Part shown: piece by piece, positions 7,372 to 13,267 of the stretch
Layout of the letters: each line of letters starts with the position of its first letter
How positions within the stretch are numbered: the first letter of the stretch is position 1
From: a virus
Length of the DNA: 21,217 bases
Virus record (IMG/VR): IMGVR_UViG_3300020469_002629
Location: 1-21,217 of that record
Direction: 5' to 3' (one strand)
The notes under the pieces: generated by a model
Told to the model about the DNA's origin: nothing
Database searches by the model: none
What the model saw: only the letters and a program-made list of their open reading frames with translations
Made by a program: the position numbers and the translations under genes

Positions 7372-7680
7372 CTACTTCTTACTGGTTCCAGCGTATAAAC
7401 CAAACCATGCAGCACCAGCACCAACTACAACTGAAACAAGTCCTGACTGTTCCATAGTAGCAGCCGTTCCTAATCCCATGTACCAATGTACAACCTGATA
7501 TAACAAAACAATATACACTGTAATAAACAGTCTTGGAAATATTCTCCAACTGTCTACAGCTTTTGCAAGGTCAATCCAAGTTTGATATTTGTTCTTAGAA
7601 CTGTCAACAACATTGGTATCTACTTCAAGTTCAATGTTTACTTTTTTAGTTTGAGTTTCACTCATCTTCTCATCACTCAT
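7372..7680 (-). CDS. two-TM phage membrane protein, 102 aa
   Basis: The N-terminal 40 residues are charged and cytoplasm-like. Two hydrophobic helices follow at about 47-68 (RIFPRLFITVYIVLLYQVVHW) and 80-97 (GLVSVVVGAGAAWFGLYAGT). The ending 'SVVVGAGAAWFGLYAGT' is a pattern I recognise from unnamed conserved membrane proteins of T4-like marine phages. With an endolysin and spanin genes nearby, it is a holin candidate, but T4 holin (gpT) is single-TM with a periplasmic domain, so the role is open. An AGGAG lies 10 nt before the ATG at 7680; a second in-frame ATG is at 7665. Confidence 0.8.
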   Translation of the reverse strand: MSDEKMSETQTKKVNIELEVDTNVVDSSKNKYQTWIDLAKAVDSWRIFPRLFITVYIVLLYQVVHWYMGLGTAATMEQSGLVSVVVGAGAAWFGLYAGTSKK

Positions 7681-7697
7681 TTTCTTATCGCTCCTGT

Positions 7698-7895
7698 TTA
7701 TTTACTTCCGATATATCCTGCTATAATACCGATCAATCCTGTAAGTGCCATTTTCATAAGAGTAATAACACTTTCGTCTACTGGTCTATTTTCTTGTAAC
7801 GCTACATAGTAGTCGCCAATAATGATTACACCTAATAGTGATAGTACTCCTATTACAAGCATCATTATAATTAAGTCTTTAAGATTCTTAATCAT
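7698..7895 (-). CDS. small two-TM membrane protein, 65 aa
   Basis: Hydrophobic helices lie at about 5-27 (LKDLIIMMLVIGVLSLLGVI) and 46-63 (LMKMALTGLIGIIAGYIG), separated by a short polar loop (ALQENRPVDESV). The C-terminal 'MALTGLIGIIAGYIGSK' is glycine-rich, as in small phage pore proteins. The ATG overlaps the upstream stop as ATGA. Size, topology and position make it one of three holin candidates in this region, with no direct evidence. The family is not recognised. Confidence 0.75.
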   Translation of the reverse strand: MIKNLKDLIIMMLVIGVLSLLGVIIIGDYYVALQENRPVDESVITLMKMALTGLIGIIAGYIGSK

Positions 7896-8176
7896 TTCTT
7901 TTTACCTTCCAGCTTTGCTAGTCTATTTTCTAACTCGTCGATTTTTGATGTGATCTTAGGATACTTAACACGCCAAGCATCTGGATCATCTTGTAACCAA
8001 GTCCAACCCCAACGTACTGCTAGATAAGCAAGAAAGTTATCAAACTTTGCTACTGCCCATGTTGCCATTTTTGTGTCTTTAAACCAAAACAAGAATGCTG
8101 CGCCAAGTAGAGAACCTGCGATTGCTGTGTAAATCCACAAGCGATCAGTCGCCATTCTTTCTATCATTTCCCACAT
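7892..8176 (-). CDS. one-TM phage protein with C-terminal coiled coil, 94 aa
   Basis: A single clear transmembrane helix lies at about 13-32 (LWIYTAIAGSLLGAAFLFWF). An amphipathic Trp-rich stretch follows (LAYLAVRWGWTWLQDDPDAW), then a short heptad-like tail (KIDELENRLAKLEGKKK). A late-promoter-like AATAAATAC lies 26 nt upstream, so this is probably the first gene of a late unit of membrane proteins (7372-8176). Unknown function; possible holin, antiholin or membrane-anchored assembly factor. Confidence 0.75.
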   Translation of the reverse strand: MWEMIERMATDRLWIYTAIAGSLLGAAFLFWFKDTKMATWAVAKFDNFLAYLAVRWGWTWLQDDPDAWRVKYPKITSKIDELENRLAKLEGKKK

Positions 8177-8201
8177 ATTCGCTCCTAGTTAATTATAGTA
8201 G

Positions 8202-8209
8202 TATTTATT
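8202..8209 (-). promoter_or_regulatory. T4-type late promoter candidate (AATAAATA)
   Basis: On the minus strand AATAAATA followed by C lies 26 nt upstream of the ATG at 8176. One base differs from the T4 late consensus TATAAATA. Its last base on the plus numbering overlaps the stop of the small lipoprotein gene. Confidence 0.5.
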
Positions 8210-8370
8210 TAAAATGCACAATTAACTTCAGCTTTGGGCTTGACGTTAGGTAGTTGTTTGGTATTTGTTGATTCGATGCTTACATCTACGCCAGGTTTAA
8301 GTTTACAGCGTAGTTGTTGACAGGAGGCAAGCATAACTAAACATGCTATTATGATCGCCCTTGTTAGCAC
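8209..8370 (-). CDS. tiny lipoprotein, 53 aa, GTG start
   Basis: A 54-codon frame begins at a GTG at 8370 that shares its G with the upstream TAG stop, and ends with TAA at 8209-8211. It has a textbook lipoprotein signal: a short basic start (LTR), hydrophobic core (AIIIACLVM) and lipobox LASC with the acylated Cys at residue 17. The mature part is only about 37 residues, with two more cysteines and Pro/Lys-rich sequence (LPNVKPKAEVNC). Size and location next to an Rz-like protein recall Rz1-type o-spanins. Without an ATG it is easily missed by gene callers. The start assignment and function are inferred. Confidence 0.65.
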   Translation of the reverse strand: MLTRAIIIACLVMLASCQQLRCKLKPGVDVSIESTNTKQLPNVKPKAEVNCAF

Positions 8371-8750
8371 TATTTTTCTTCGGCAGTTTCGCTTTCGTAG
8401 TACTCTTTATAAGCATCAATGATTTTGTTTTGCTTGATCATGTATGCACGGATTTGTGCATAATTTTTTCTGAAGTTTTCGTAATCTTCGTCTGTTAATC
8501 CTATGATAACAGGATCAATGTTATTCTTTTCTAAGTCTGTAAATACTTGTTCTGCGTTTTCGCGATTAATTATGATCCAGCGAACTTGTTCTAGTGCTGC
8601 TGGTTCAGGTAAAGGTAAGTTTAATGGTCTGCGTTCAACTTCTGTTTTAAAAACTTCTAACGGCTTAATCGTACTACAACTAGTAAGTAACGTAGTTAGG
8701 ATTAGCAAGTTCAGGACAAACAGAATTGACCTTTGACTTCTTTGTAGCAT
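8370..8750 (-). CDS. Rz1-like lipoprotein, candidate outer-membrane spanin, 126 aa
   Basis: The signal peptide ends in lipobox LLTSC (Cys25), predicting an outer-membrane lipoprotein with a mature region of about 100 residues. That region starts with a Pro-containing stretch (VERRPLNLPLPEPAALEQVR) and becomes helical (YENFRKNYAQIRAYMIKQNK). It overlaps the 3' end of the coiled-coil membrane gene by 71 bp in another frame, the classic arrangement of Rz/Rz1 spanin pairs, which fuse inner and outer membranes in the last step of lysis. The mature protein is larger than lambda Rz1. Which of the two adjacent lipoproteins is the true o-spanin cannot be settled from sequence. Confidence 0.8.
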   Translation of the reverse strand: MLQRSQRSILFVLNLLILTTLLTSCSTIKPLEVFKTEVERRPLNLPLPEPAALEQVRWIIINRENAEQVFTDLEKNNIDPVIIGLTDEDYENFRKNYAQIRAYMIKQNKIIDAYKEYYESETAEEK

Positions 8751-9165
8751 TTAACTCCTCTTCAGTTAACGGAGAACCGCCTATAATTTCAAAGCAACGT
8801 CTCTCGTGAACTTCATCTTTATTTAAAATTCTTTCAATGGACTTTGGTCTAGTTACTGATAAAGCCCCAATATCTCTCTTATCACCTGCTGCATTTAGTT
8901 TATTAAATTTTTCATTTAGGTTTCTATTTGCAGTTTCTAGTACTCTATTTAAGTCCTCAAGGTCATTTCGGACTTTAATAATGGCTTCAAAATCTTTTTT
9001 CTGCTGTTCAATTACAGCCTTTTGCTCATTGATGCCATCTTCTAGTTTAACAATGTTTGCTTTTGCTGTGTCAAGATCTTTTTGTAATGCTTTCACATAC
9101 ATAAATCCGCCACCTGCCGCAGCAAGTACAACTAGAATCATTGCTATTCTAATACTACTGAACAA
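8680..9165 (-). CDS. Rz-like coiled-coil membrane protein, candidate inner-membrane spanin, 161 aa, TTG start
   Basis: An N-terminal membrane anchor (residues about 5-27) is followed by a long predicted coiled coil to about residue 100 (ALQKDLDTAKANIVKLEDGI, KKDFEAIIKVRNDLEDLNRV) and a Cys-containing C-terminal part (RRCFEIIGGSPLTEEELNAT). Topology and length fit i-spanins of the Rz type. The start is a TTG at 9165, chosen because GGAG lies 7 nt before it; the next candidate, ATG at 9141, has no Shine-Dalgarno. It overlaps the ACP-like gene by 11 bp at its start and the lipoprotein gene by 71 bp at its end. Confidence 0.8.
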   Translation of the reverse strand: MFSSIRIAMILVVLAAAGGGFMYVKALQKDLDTAKANIVKLEDGINEQKAVIEQQKKDFEAIIKVRNDLEDLNRVLETANRNLNEKFNKLNAAGDKRDIGALSVTRPKSIERILNKDEVHERRCFEIIGGSPLTEEELNATKKSKVNSVCPELANPNYVTY

Positions 9166-9385
9166 TGTTCTTCTCCACCTCGTTTAGTAAGTCTTGTACT
9201 GTTTCAATGTTAAATGTATCTTCTTCTGGAATATTGATTTCTAATTTTTTACAAACTTGATCAGTAACATCAACAATGTCAAAATCATCTCCATCTAAAT
9301 CATCAATGAAATGACTTGCTTCAGTGATCTCTTTTCCAGTACCGAAATGTCTTTCCAGTACTTGCATGACTTGCTCTTTCCACAT
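9155..9385 (-). CDS. acyl-carrier-protein-like protein lacking the pantetheine serine, 76 aa
   Basis: Length, acidity and pattern match ACPs: a helix I region, HFIDDLDGDDFDIVDVTDQV (25-44) and KKLEINIPEEDTFNIETVQD (46-65), which align with the ACP features DLGADSLDxVEL and IPDEDAxxxxTVGD. The position of the phosphopantetheine-bearing serine (DSL) is Asp34 here (DDF), so it should not carry an acyl chain on the usual residue. The gene has an exact T4 late box 29 nt upstream and overlaps the spanin-like gene by 11 bp. It may be an ACP mimic or an acidic regulator. ACP-like genes occur in some marine phages, but the role is unknown. The fold call is pattern-based. Confidence 0.8.
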   Translation of the reverse strand: MWKEQVMQVLERHFGTGKEITEASHFIDDLDGDDFDIVDVTDQVCKKLEINIPEEDTFNIETVQDLLNEVEKNIVQ

Positions 9386-9388
9386 AAT

Positions 9389-9532
9389 TTAATCCTCGTT
9401 AGTTTGTGCTTCGTATTTATACCTTGGATATTGACACACTACTATCTCTATTGGCTTATTGTCTCCATCCTTAAATGTTTCGACTAATCGGCCTTCGTGT
9501 TCTCTTCCACAGTTTTGACAAACTCCGGACAT
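9389..9532 (-). CDS. small Cys-containing protein, 47 aa
   Basis: ATG at 9532 is one base after the endolysin stop, with GGAG a few bases upstream; TAA is at 9389-9391. The N-terminus MSGVCQNCGREHEGRLVE carries C5-x2-C8 followed by a His at 12, and a further Cys at 33 precedes QYPRYKY. This is the shape of a small zinc ribbon (CxxCG...C), although a fourth ligand is not obvious. It fills an otherwise unexplained 148-bp gap between endolysin and the ACP-like gene. The late box for the ACP-like gene lies inside its coding region. Function unknown. Confidence 0.65.
   Translation of the reverse strand: MSGVCQNCGREHEGRLVETFKDGDNKPIEIVVCQYPRYKYEAQTNED
9414..9421 (-). promoter_or_regulatory. T4-type late promoter (exact TATAAATA)
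   Basis: On the minus strand TATAAATAC is an exact match to the T4 late-promoter octamer, 29 nt before the ATG of the ACP-like gene. It probably drives ACP-like, i-spanin-like and lipoprotein genes together. Recognition would need gp55/gp33-type factors, not seen in this window. Confidence 0.65.
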
Positions 9533-9533
9533 T

Positions 9534-10373
9534 CTACTCCATCAACTTAGCAAGGGTCTTAGGACCTACAATGCCGTCTGCAACTAAACCATTTTTGGTT
9601 TGCCACTCTTTAACAGCCTTTTCAGTACCAGGACCAAAGTCGCCGTCTGCTGCAATACCAAGTTTCTCTTGCATTTGCATAACTGCTGCACCTTTTGCTC
9701 CTACTCTTAAAATACCAACAACTGGTGCTGGTGCTTTACTAGGATCAAAGTTTCCACCTAATACATCTAAGAAATGTTTAAAATGTTTTTTACGATCTTC
9801 AAGGCCTACTGTTCCGCCGTTAACCTTTTTACTCATAGCAACAATATCTTGATTGTCAGCCATAGCATTAATATTTCTTGTGTCCCAGAACCAACATGCA
9901 CTTTCTAATGCACCTTTGATAGTAGTTACATAATCAATTACTTCTTCAGCAGTCATGCCAATTGTTTTACCAAAGTCAGCATAGTTAGCACGACCAGTTA
10001 ATTGAATAACACCTCTACCACGGAAACGCCAACCATCTCCTGATGCTGTATCTCCATTACCAATTCTATTTGCGTATGTTACGTTTGCAATTTTTTCTGG
10101 TTGTCTTGCATATTCGTTTGCATCTCTGCCACCACGTGCAAAGTATTTTCCAAATACTGCATCTAATGCTTTTGCACTATAGTTTAAATTTTCTTCAAGT
10201 ACTCTAAAGTTAAGACTTTCGTGAGCGCATTGTGCTAAAAATCCTGCTGCTCTATCGACAGTATCAATTTCATACTTAGGAAGCATCTCAAGAAGTGCTT
10301 CATACCATTCGTCTACTTTACTGTTACCGTGCAATACTTCTGCACACATCTCTTTTGTAAACTCAAATTTCAT
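9534..10373 (-). CDS. endolysin: GH19 chitinase-like muramidase with C-terminal peptidoglycan-binding domain, 279 aa
   Basis: The predicted lysis enzyme cuts the peptidoglycan glycan strand. Residues 1-205 form a GH19-type catalytic domain: LAQCAHES with catalytic-type Glu52, VLEENLNYSA with Glu60/61, WRFRGRGVIQLTGRANY (about 115-131) and a KKVNGG segment at 182-187. Residues 221-278 form a PG_binding_1 domain (LRVGAKGAAVMQMQEKLGI, then DGDFGPGTEKAVKEWQ and DGIVGPKTLAKL). There is no signal peptide, so release would depend on a holin. The start shares a base with the upstream stop (TAATG). It lies upstream of the ACP-like and spanin genes, forming the lysis block. Confidence 0.95.
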   Translation of the reverse strand: MKFEFTKEMCAEVLHGNSKVDEWYEALLEMLPKYEIDTVDRAAGFLAQCAHESLNFRVLEENLNYSAKALDAVFGKYFARGGRDANEYARQPEKIANVTYANRIGNGDTASGDGWRFRGRGVIQLTGRANYADFGKTIGMTAEEVIDYVTTIKGALESACWFWDTRNINAMADNQDIVAMSKKVNGGTVGLEDRKKHFKHFLDVLGGNFDPSKAPAPVVGILRVGAKGAAVMQMQEKLGIAADGDFGPGTEKAVKEWQTKNGLVADGIVGPKTLAKLME

Positions 10374-11125
10374 TATTCAATCCTTTGTAATATCATGGAC
10401 TTCTGTCCATTAGTAAATACGAAGTCAGCGCCAACTTTATTAATATTATAGTCGCCTAGTACTTTGCTTAACCAAAATGTTTCAGCAGAAGCATCTAAAC
10501 CAATATCTGAAGTTGCATCAAGACCTTCGATTATATCTTTTGTTGCGCCCTCTTTAATCCATTTCATTTTAATAACATTACCGAAGGGCTTATAAAATGT
10601 AATGATATCATCTTTAAGTTCTAAGTTATCCATAAGTGTTTTAGTAAAGAAAGACTTAACTTCGTCTGTTCTTACTTGGGCTAACTTTGCTTCATACATT
10701 TGTTTGTCTGAAGGAATAACTTTGCTTAAATTTTCTGTTGTTGCTAACATCTTGTCGTTGTCTTTATAGTACTGAAACTTCCAATCTTCTATACCAGTTA
10801 GTTTAGTTACACCGTACAATAAATCTTTAATGTTTTCTGCTATTTTTTTATTTCTTTCAATCTCTACAAATACAGAATATTCACCTTCTTCGTTTTCACC
10901 TGAGCTAACATCTGCATCAAGTACAAATGAAAATCCTTTTTCGATAAACTCCATTAAATCTCTTGCTGGGTATCTATCTTTTGCTTGGAATGTTACAACG
11001 CATACATCTCTATCCTCTCCCATCTTTGATCTAAACTTATCTACTTCAAACATAGGATATACTAGATCTACTAAATCATTTTTACGTAGACCTTCTTCTA
11101 ATACTTTATTGTGCTGCTGTGTCAT
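10373..11125 (-). CDS. conserved phage protein, 250 aa
   Basis: This is a soluble, acidic protein. Seen stretches are HNKVLEEGLRKNDLVDLVYP, DVCVVTFQAKDRYPARDLME, FVLDADVSSGENEEGEYSVF and EIERNKKIAENIKDLL. The opening and the 'FIEKGFSFVLDADVS' region are familiar from unnamed conserved proteins of T4-like marine phages. No catalytic or binding motif was detected. It overlaps the next upstream gene by 20 bp and shares a base with the endolysin start, so it is co-translated with both. The late promoter at 11673-11680 probably drives it. A structural or assembly role is plausible but unsupported. Confidence 0.8.
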   Translation of the reverse strand: MTQQHNKVLEEGLRKNDLVDLVYPMFEVDKFRSKMGEDRDVCVVTFQAKDRYPARDLMEFIEKGFSFVLDADVSSGENEEGEYSVFVEIERNKKIAENIKDLLYGVTKLTGIEDWKFQYYKDNDKMLATTENLSKVIPSDKQMYEAKLAQVRTDEVKSFFTKTLMDNLELKDDIITFYKPFGNVIKMKWIKEGATKDIIEGLDATSDIGLDASAETFWLSKVLGDYNINKVGADFVFTNGQKSMILQRIE

Positions 11126-11642
11126 CTGCTGGCGCCTCTTGTTGAGCTGCTACTTCTTGTGCTGGCTCAAGGTTCATATTAACTGCATTGTTCGCTAAGA
11201 TATCATCTACTTTATTTCTATCAAGGTTCTTATAACCGCGATCAATATTCTTCATTAAACGTTTTGGCATGGCAATTTTAACCATCCAAATGTTATCGTA
11301 GTCGATTTTACCTTTTCTTGTACCAGGTCTAATATCGTCTACTGCTTTAATCTTTCTAACCTTAGCAATAGCAGATTCTGCAAAGCCTACTTTACAACCG
11401 TATTCTTTTAATCTTTTACCGCCTTGTGGCTCAGGCATATTTTCATATGGCCACATAAAAGTACATTCAACAAAGTATCGTGATTCGTTAGGACCAGCGA
11501 CTAATTCACCATCTAGCCAGCCATCATAAACATATACATCTAACTCATCTAAAACACGTTCAAAGTCTTTTAGTATATTTAGGCTGTTATTTGAACCATA
11601 AATTTGTTCAATGTTTCCAATAATATCTTTAGTAGTTGCCAT
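11106..11642 (-). CDS. conserved phage protein, 178 aa
   Basis: First gene of the minus-strand unit reading away from PhoH. The N-terminal half contains SLNILKDFERVLDELDVYVY, DGWLDGELVAGP, and a Trp/Pro-rich FMWPYENMPEPQGGKRL. A basic region (RKIKAVDDIRPGTRKGKIDY) precedes KIAMPKRLMKNID. The C-terminus is low-complexity Ala/Gln/Glu (EVAAQQEAPADDTAAQ), so probably disordered. A CATAAATAC late box lies 31 nt upstream and an AGGAGA follows before the ATG at 11642. The sequence pattern recurs in marine T4-like phages as an unnamed protein. No function can be read. Confidence 0.8.
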   Translation of the reverse strand: MATTKDIIGNIEQIYGSNNSLNILKDFERVLDELDVYVYDGWLDGELVAGPNESRYFVECTFMWPYENMPEPQGGKRLKEYGCKVGFAESAIAKVRKIKAVDDIRPGTRKGKIDYDNIWMVKIAMPKRLMKNIDRGYKNLDRNKVDDILANNAVNMNLEPAQEVAAQQEAPADDTAAQ

Positions 11643-11805
11643 TTGAGATTTCCTGTTCTCCTATTGTTATTGTATTTATGCTCAAATTTAAACTAAGAGC
11701 TTTATATATGAATATATCGAGTAAATATTAGTATGTTCGAACACGGACTTAACATCGCTAATATAGGTATAACTCTGTGTTTGAGCCCAACAAAGCACGG
11801 AGGAA
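11643..11805. other. divergent intergenic region between minus-strand block and PhoH
   Basis: This 163-bp AT-rich gap is one of the two places where transcription diverges in the window. It holds the late box at 11673-11680 for the minus-strand unit and a 10-nt perfect palindrome TGTTCGAACA at 11734-11743. On the PhoH side there are only weak -10-like hexamers (TAATAT at 11759, TATAAC at 11768) without a good -35. GTAAATATT at 11721-11729 is a possible degenerate late box. I see no tRNA or stable RNA in it. Confidence 0.6.
11673..11680 (-). promoter_or_regulatory. T4-type late promoter candidate (CATAAATA)
   Basis: On the minus strand CATAAATAC lies 31 nt upstream of the ATG at 11642, in the divergent intergenic region. 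One base differs from the T4 late octamer. It probably drives 11642 leftward through the endolysin. Confidence 0.6.
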
Positions 11806-12531
11806 ATGCTTAATATGAAGAGTAAAAGAAAACAATCTCACCACTCACAAAACTTCAACAACGTAATAAACATTAATGAAAAGACACGCAAACGTGTAGT
11901 CCTAACTCCAAAAAACAAAGCTCAAGAAACATACTTAGAAATGCTGAACAATGCAGATTCACATATTGTATTTGCATGTGGTCCAGCAGGTACGGGTAAA
12001 ACCATGCTAGGTGTACAATGGGCTATTGATGCTTGGAAAGATGGAAACTTTGAAAAAATTATTGTTACGAGACCAGCAGTTAGTGTAGACGAACAACATG
12101 GCTTTTTACCAGGAGATCTTAATGAAAAGATGGCTCCATGGACAAGGCCAATATTTGATGTCTTTTCCGATAACTTCTGTCAACGTGAAGTCGAGCGACA
12201 AATGAGAGAAAGTATTCTGGAGATTAGTCCTTTAGCATATATGCGAGGAAGAACCTTTAAAAACTCTGTAATAATTGCAGATGAAATGCAAAACGCAACG
12301 CCTAGTCAAATGAAAATGCTTCTCACAAGATTAGGTGAAGGATCTAAGATGGTGGTAACCGGTGACTTGCAACAGGCAGATCGCCCTAGCAACAACGGCT
12401 TACTTGAGTTCCTTGGGTTATATAATAACTTCCGTAACCATCAATATGTTGATATATGTCAGTTTGACAAAACGCATATTGAAAGGCATGAAGCAGTAAA
12501 AGAGATTCTAGAGATCTACGGAGATCAGTAA
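11806..12531 (+). CDS. phoH: PhoH-like P-loop ATPase, 241 aa
   Basis: This is a PhoH family ATPase, widespread in marine phages; linked to phosphate stress in E. coli, with an RNA-helicase-like role suggested for the family. Walker A GPAGTGKT at 59-66, TRP at 88-90, Walker B IIADEMQNA at 156-164 and the TGDLQQ motif at 185-190 are all present. The N-terminal 30 residues are basic and His/Asn/Lys-rich. Start: GGAGG at 11799-11803 is only 2 nt from the first ATG (11806) but 11 nt from the second (11815); the longer form is listed, and the second start may be the one used. It is one of two plus-strand genes and ends at a hairpin terminator. Confidence 0.95.
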   Translation: MLNMKSKRKQSHHSQNFNNVININEKTRKRVVLTPKNKAQETYLEMLNNADSHIVFACGPAGTGKTMLGVQWAIDAWKDGNFEKIIVTRPAVSVDEQHGFLPGDLNEKMAPWTRPIFDVFSDNFCQREVERQMRESILEISPLAYMRGRTFKNSVIIADEMQNATPSQMKMLLTRLGEGSKMVVTGDLQQADRPSNNGLLEFLGLYNNFRNHQYVDICQFDKTHIERHEAVKEILEIYGDQ

Positions 12532-12534
12532 AAG

Positions 12535-12560
12535 ATAAGGGAGCGTAAAACCTCCCTTAT
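12535..12560. terminator. bidirectional hairpin terminator after PhoH
   Basis: A perfect 9-bp stem ATAAGGGAG / CTCCCTTAT with an 8-nt loop sits 3 nt after the PhoH stop. On the minus strand it is followed by CTTTT; on the plus strand by a T-rich but broken tract. The TAA of the convergent 37-aa gene (12557-12559) is inside the stem, so one element serves both convergent units. Confidence 0.8.
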
Positions 12561-12670
12561 TCTTCTTGGAATCTATCGCGGAGTGAGTCTAAAAGCTCAA
12601 TAAGCTCGTCTATGAGATTTTGATCTTGTTGTTGAGCTGTGTCAACTTCTACTTCTATTTTGATTTTCAT
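12557..12670 (-). CDS. acidic small protein, 37 aa
   Basis: The ATG at 12670 shares a base with the ferredoxin stop (TAATG), and the TAA at 12557 falls in the terminator hairpin. The product is [15 protein letters not shown] followed by a helical acidic part (LIDELIELLDSLRDRF) with leucine-type spacing. It is the last gene of the minus-strand replication/metabolism block. It fills the gap neatly and has normal codon use, but such a short frame could be chance. Function unknown. Confidence 0.55.
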   Translation of the reverse strand: MKIKIEVEVDTAQQQDQNLIDELIELLDSLRDRFQEE

Positions 12671-13020
12671 TAGTCTATTTGTACTGCGGGTATAGCTTTA
12701 AATAATTTTGTTTTATCTTCTTTGTAGTTCTCTTTTGCAAAGTCTATATAGTCTTCCATAGGTGGTTGTTCGTCTGCAATGTTTGGCCAGTTAGCGTCAT
12801 TAGAAAAATATTGATTATGCTTAAACCATTTGTTATCTTCGTCATCAGTTTGCCATATTGCATCTTCAGGACATTCAGGAACACACACTCCGCAATCAAT
12901 ACATTCATCAGGATTAATTACTAGCATGTTTTCACCCTCATAAAAACAATCTACAGGGCAAACACTTACACAGGTTGTGTGTTTACAGTTAATACATTTG
13001 TCGTCAACTACATGAGTCAT
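12670..13020 (-). CDS. fdxA: 7Fe ferredoxin, [3Fe-4S][4Fe-4S], FdxA type, 116 aa
   Basis: This is a small electron carrier. The first 52 residues track Azotobacter ferredoxin I with an offset of one: C9, C17 and C50 correspond to its 3Fe-4S ligands (C8, C16, C49), and C21, C40, C43 and C46 to its 4Fe-4S ligands (C20, C39, C42, C45). The free cysteines C12 and C25 are conserved too. Motifs are [20 protein letters not shown] and [18 protein letters not shown]. The C-terminal 60 residues are the usual FdxA extension ([17 protein letters not shown]). All ligands are present, so it should be functional. It lies between a 3-TM gene and a 37-aa gene in the clamp-loader operon. The electron partner is unknown. 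Confidence 0.96.
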   Translation of the reverse strand: MTHVVDDKCINCKHTTCVSVCPVDCFYEGENMLVINPDECIDCGVCVPECPEDAIWQTDDEDNKWFKHNQYFSNDANWPNIADEQPPMEDYIDFAKENYKEDKTKLFKAIPAVQID

Positions 13021-13021
13021 T

Positions 13022-13267
13022 TTATACTAGCCAATTATATATAGCCCTTAATGCTAATAATAGATACATACCTTCCATTAATGCCCTAGGTATATCTTTA
13101 TCTTTAATACCAAAGTAAATCCACATTGCACAACTAACTGTAGCAACTGCCCAGCCTATCCATTGTGTTTCTGGATTAGCGTCTGAAAGAATAAAAGCAG
13201 CAATAATTGCAAGTAAGAAACCAACCCACCTAGGACCATCTATGTCGTGGTAGTATCTTATCTTCAT
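13022..13267 (-). CDS. three-TM small membrane protein, 81 aa
   Basis: Predicted helices lie at about 14-29 ([16 protein letters not shown]), 35-53 ([19 protein letters not shown]) and 61-79 ([19 protein letters not shown]). The three-helix layout and size resemble half of a PnuC/SWEET-type transporter, and the window also holds a NadM-like enzyme, but there is no clear PnuC signature, so this is only a thought. The ATG overlaps the clamp-loader stop (ATGA) and its own stop is 1 bp from the ferredoxin start, so all three are co-expressed. Confidence 0.75.
   Translation of the reverse strand: MKIRYYHDIDGPRWVGFLLAIIAAFILSDANPETQWIGWAVATVSCAMWIYFGIKDKDIPRALMEGMYLLLALRAIYNWLV

Noticed and set aside
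11736-11773. Sigma70 promoter for PhoH
   Set aside because: -10-like TAATAT and TATAAC exist but no acceptable -35 at 16-18 bp; too weak to call.
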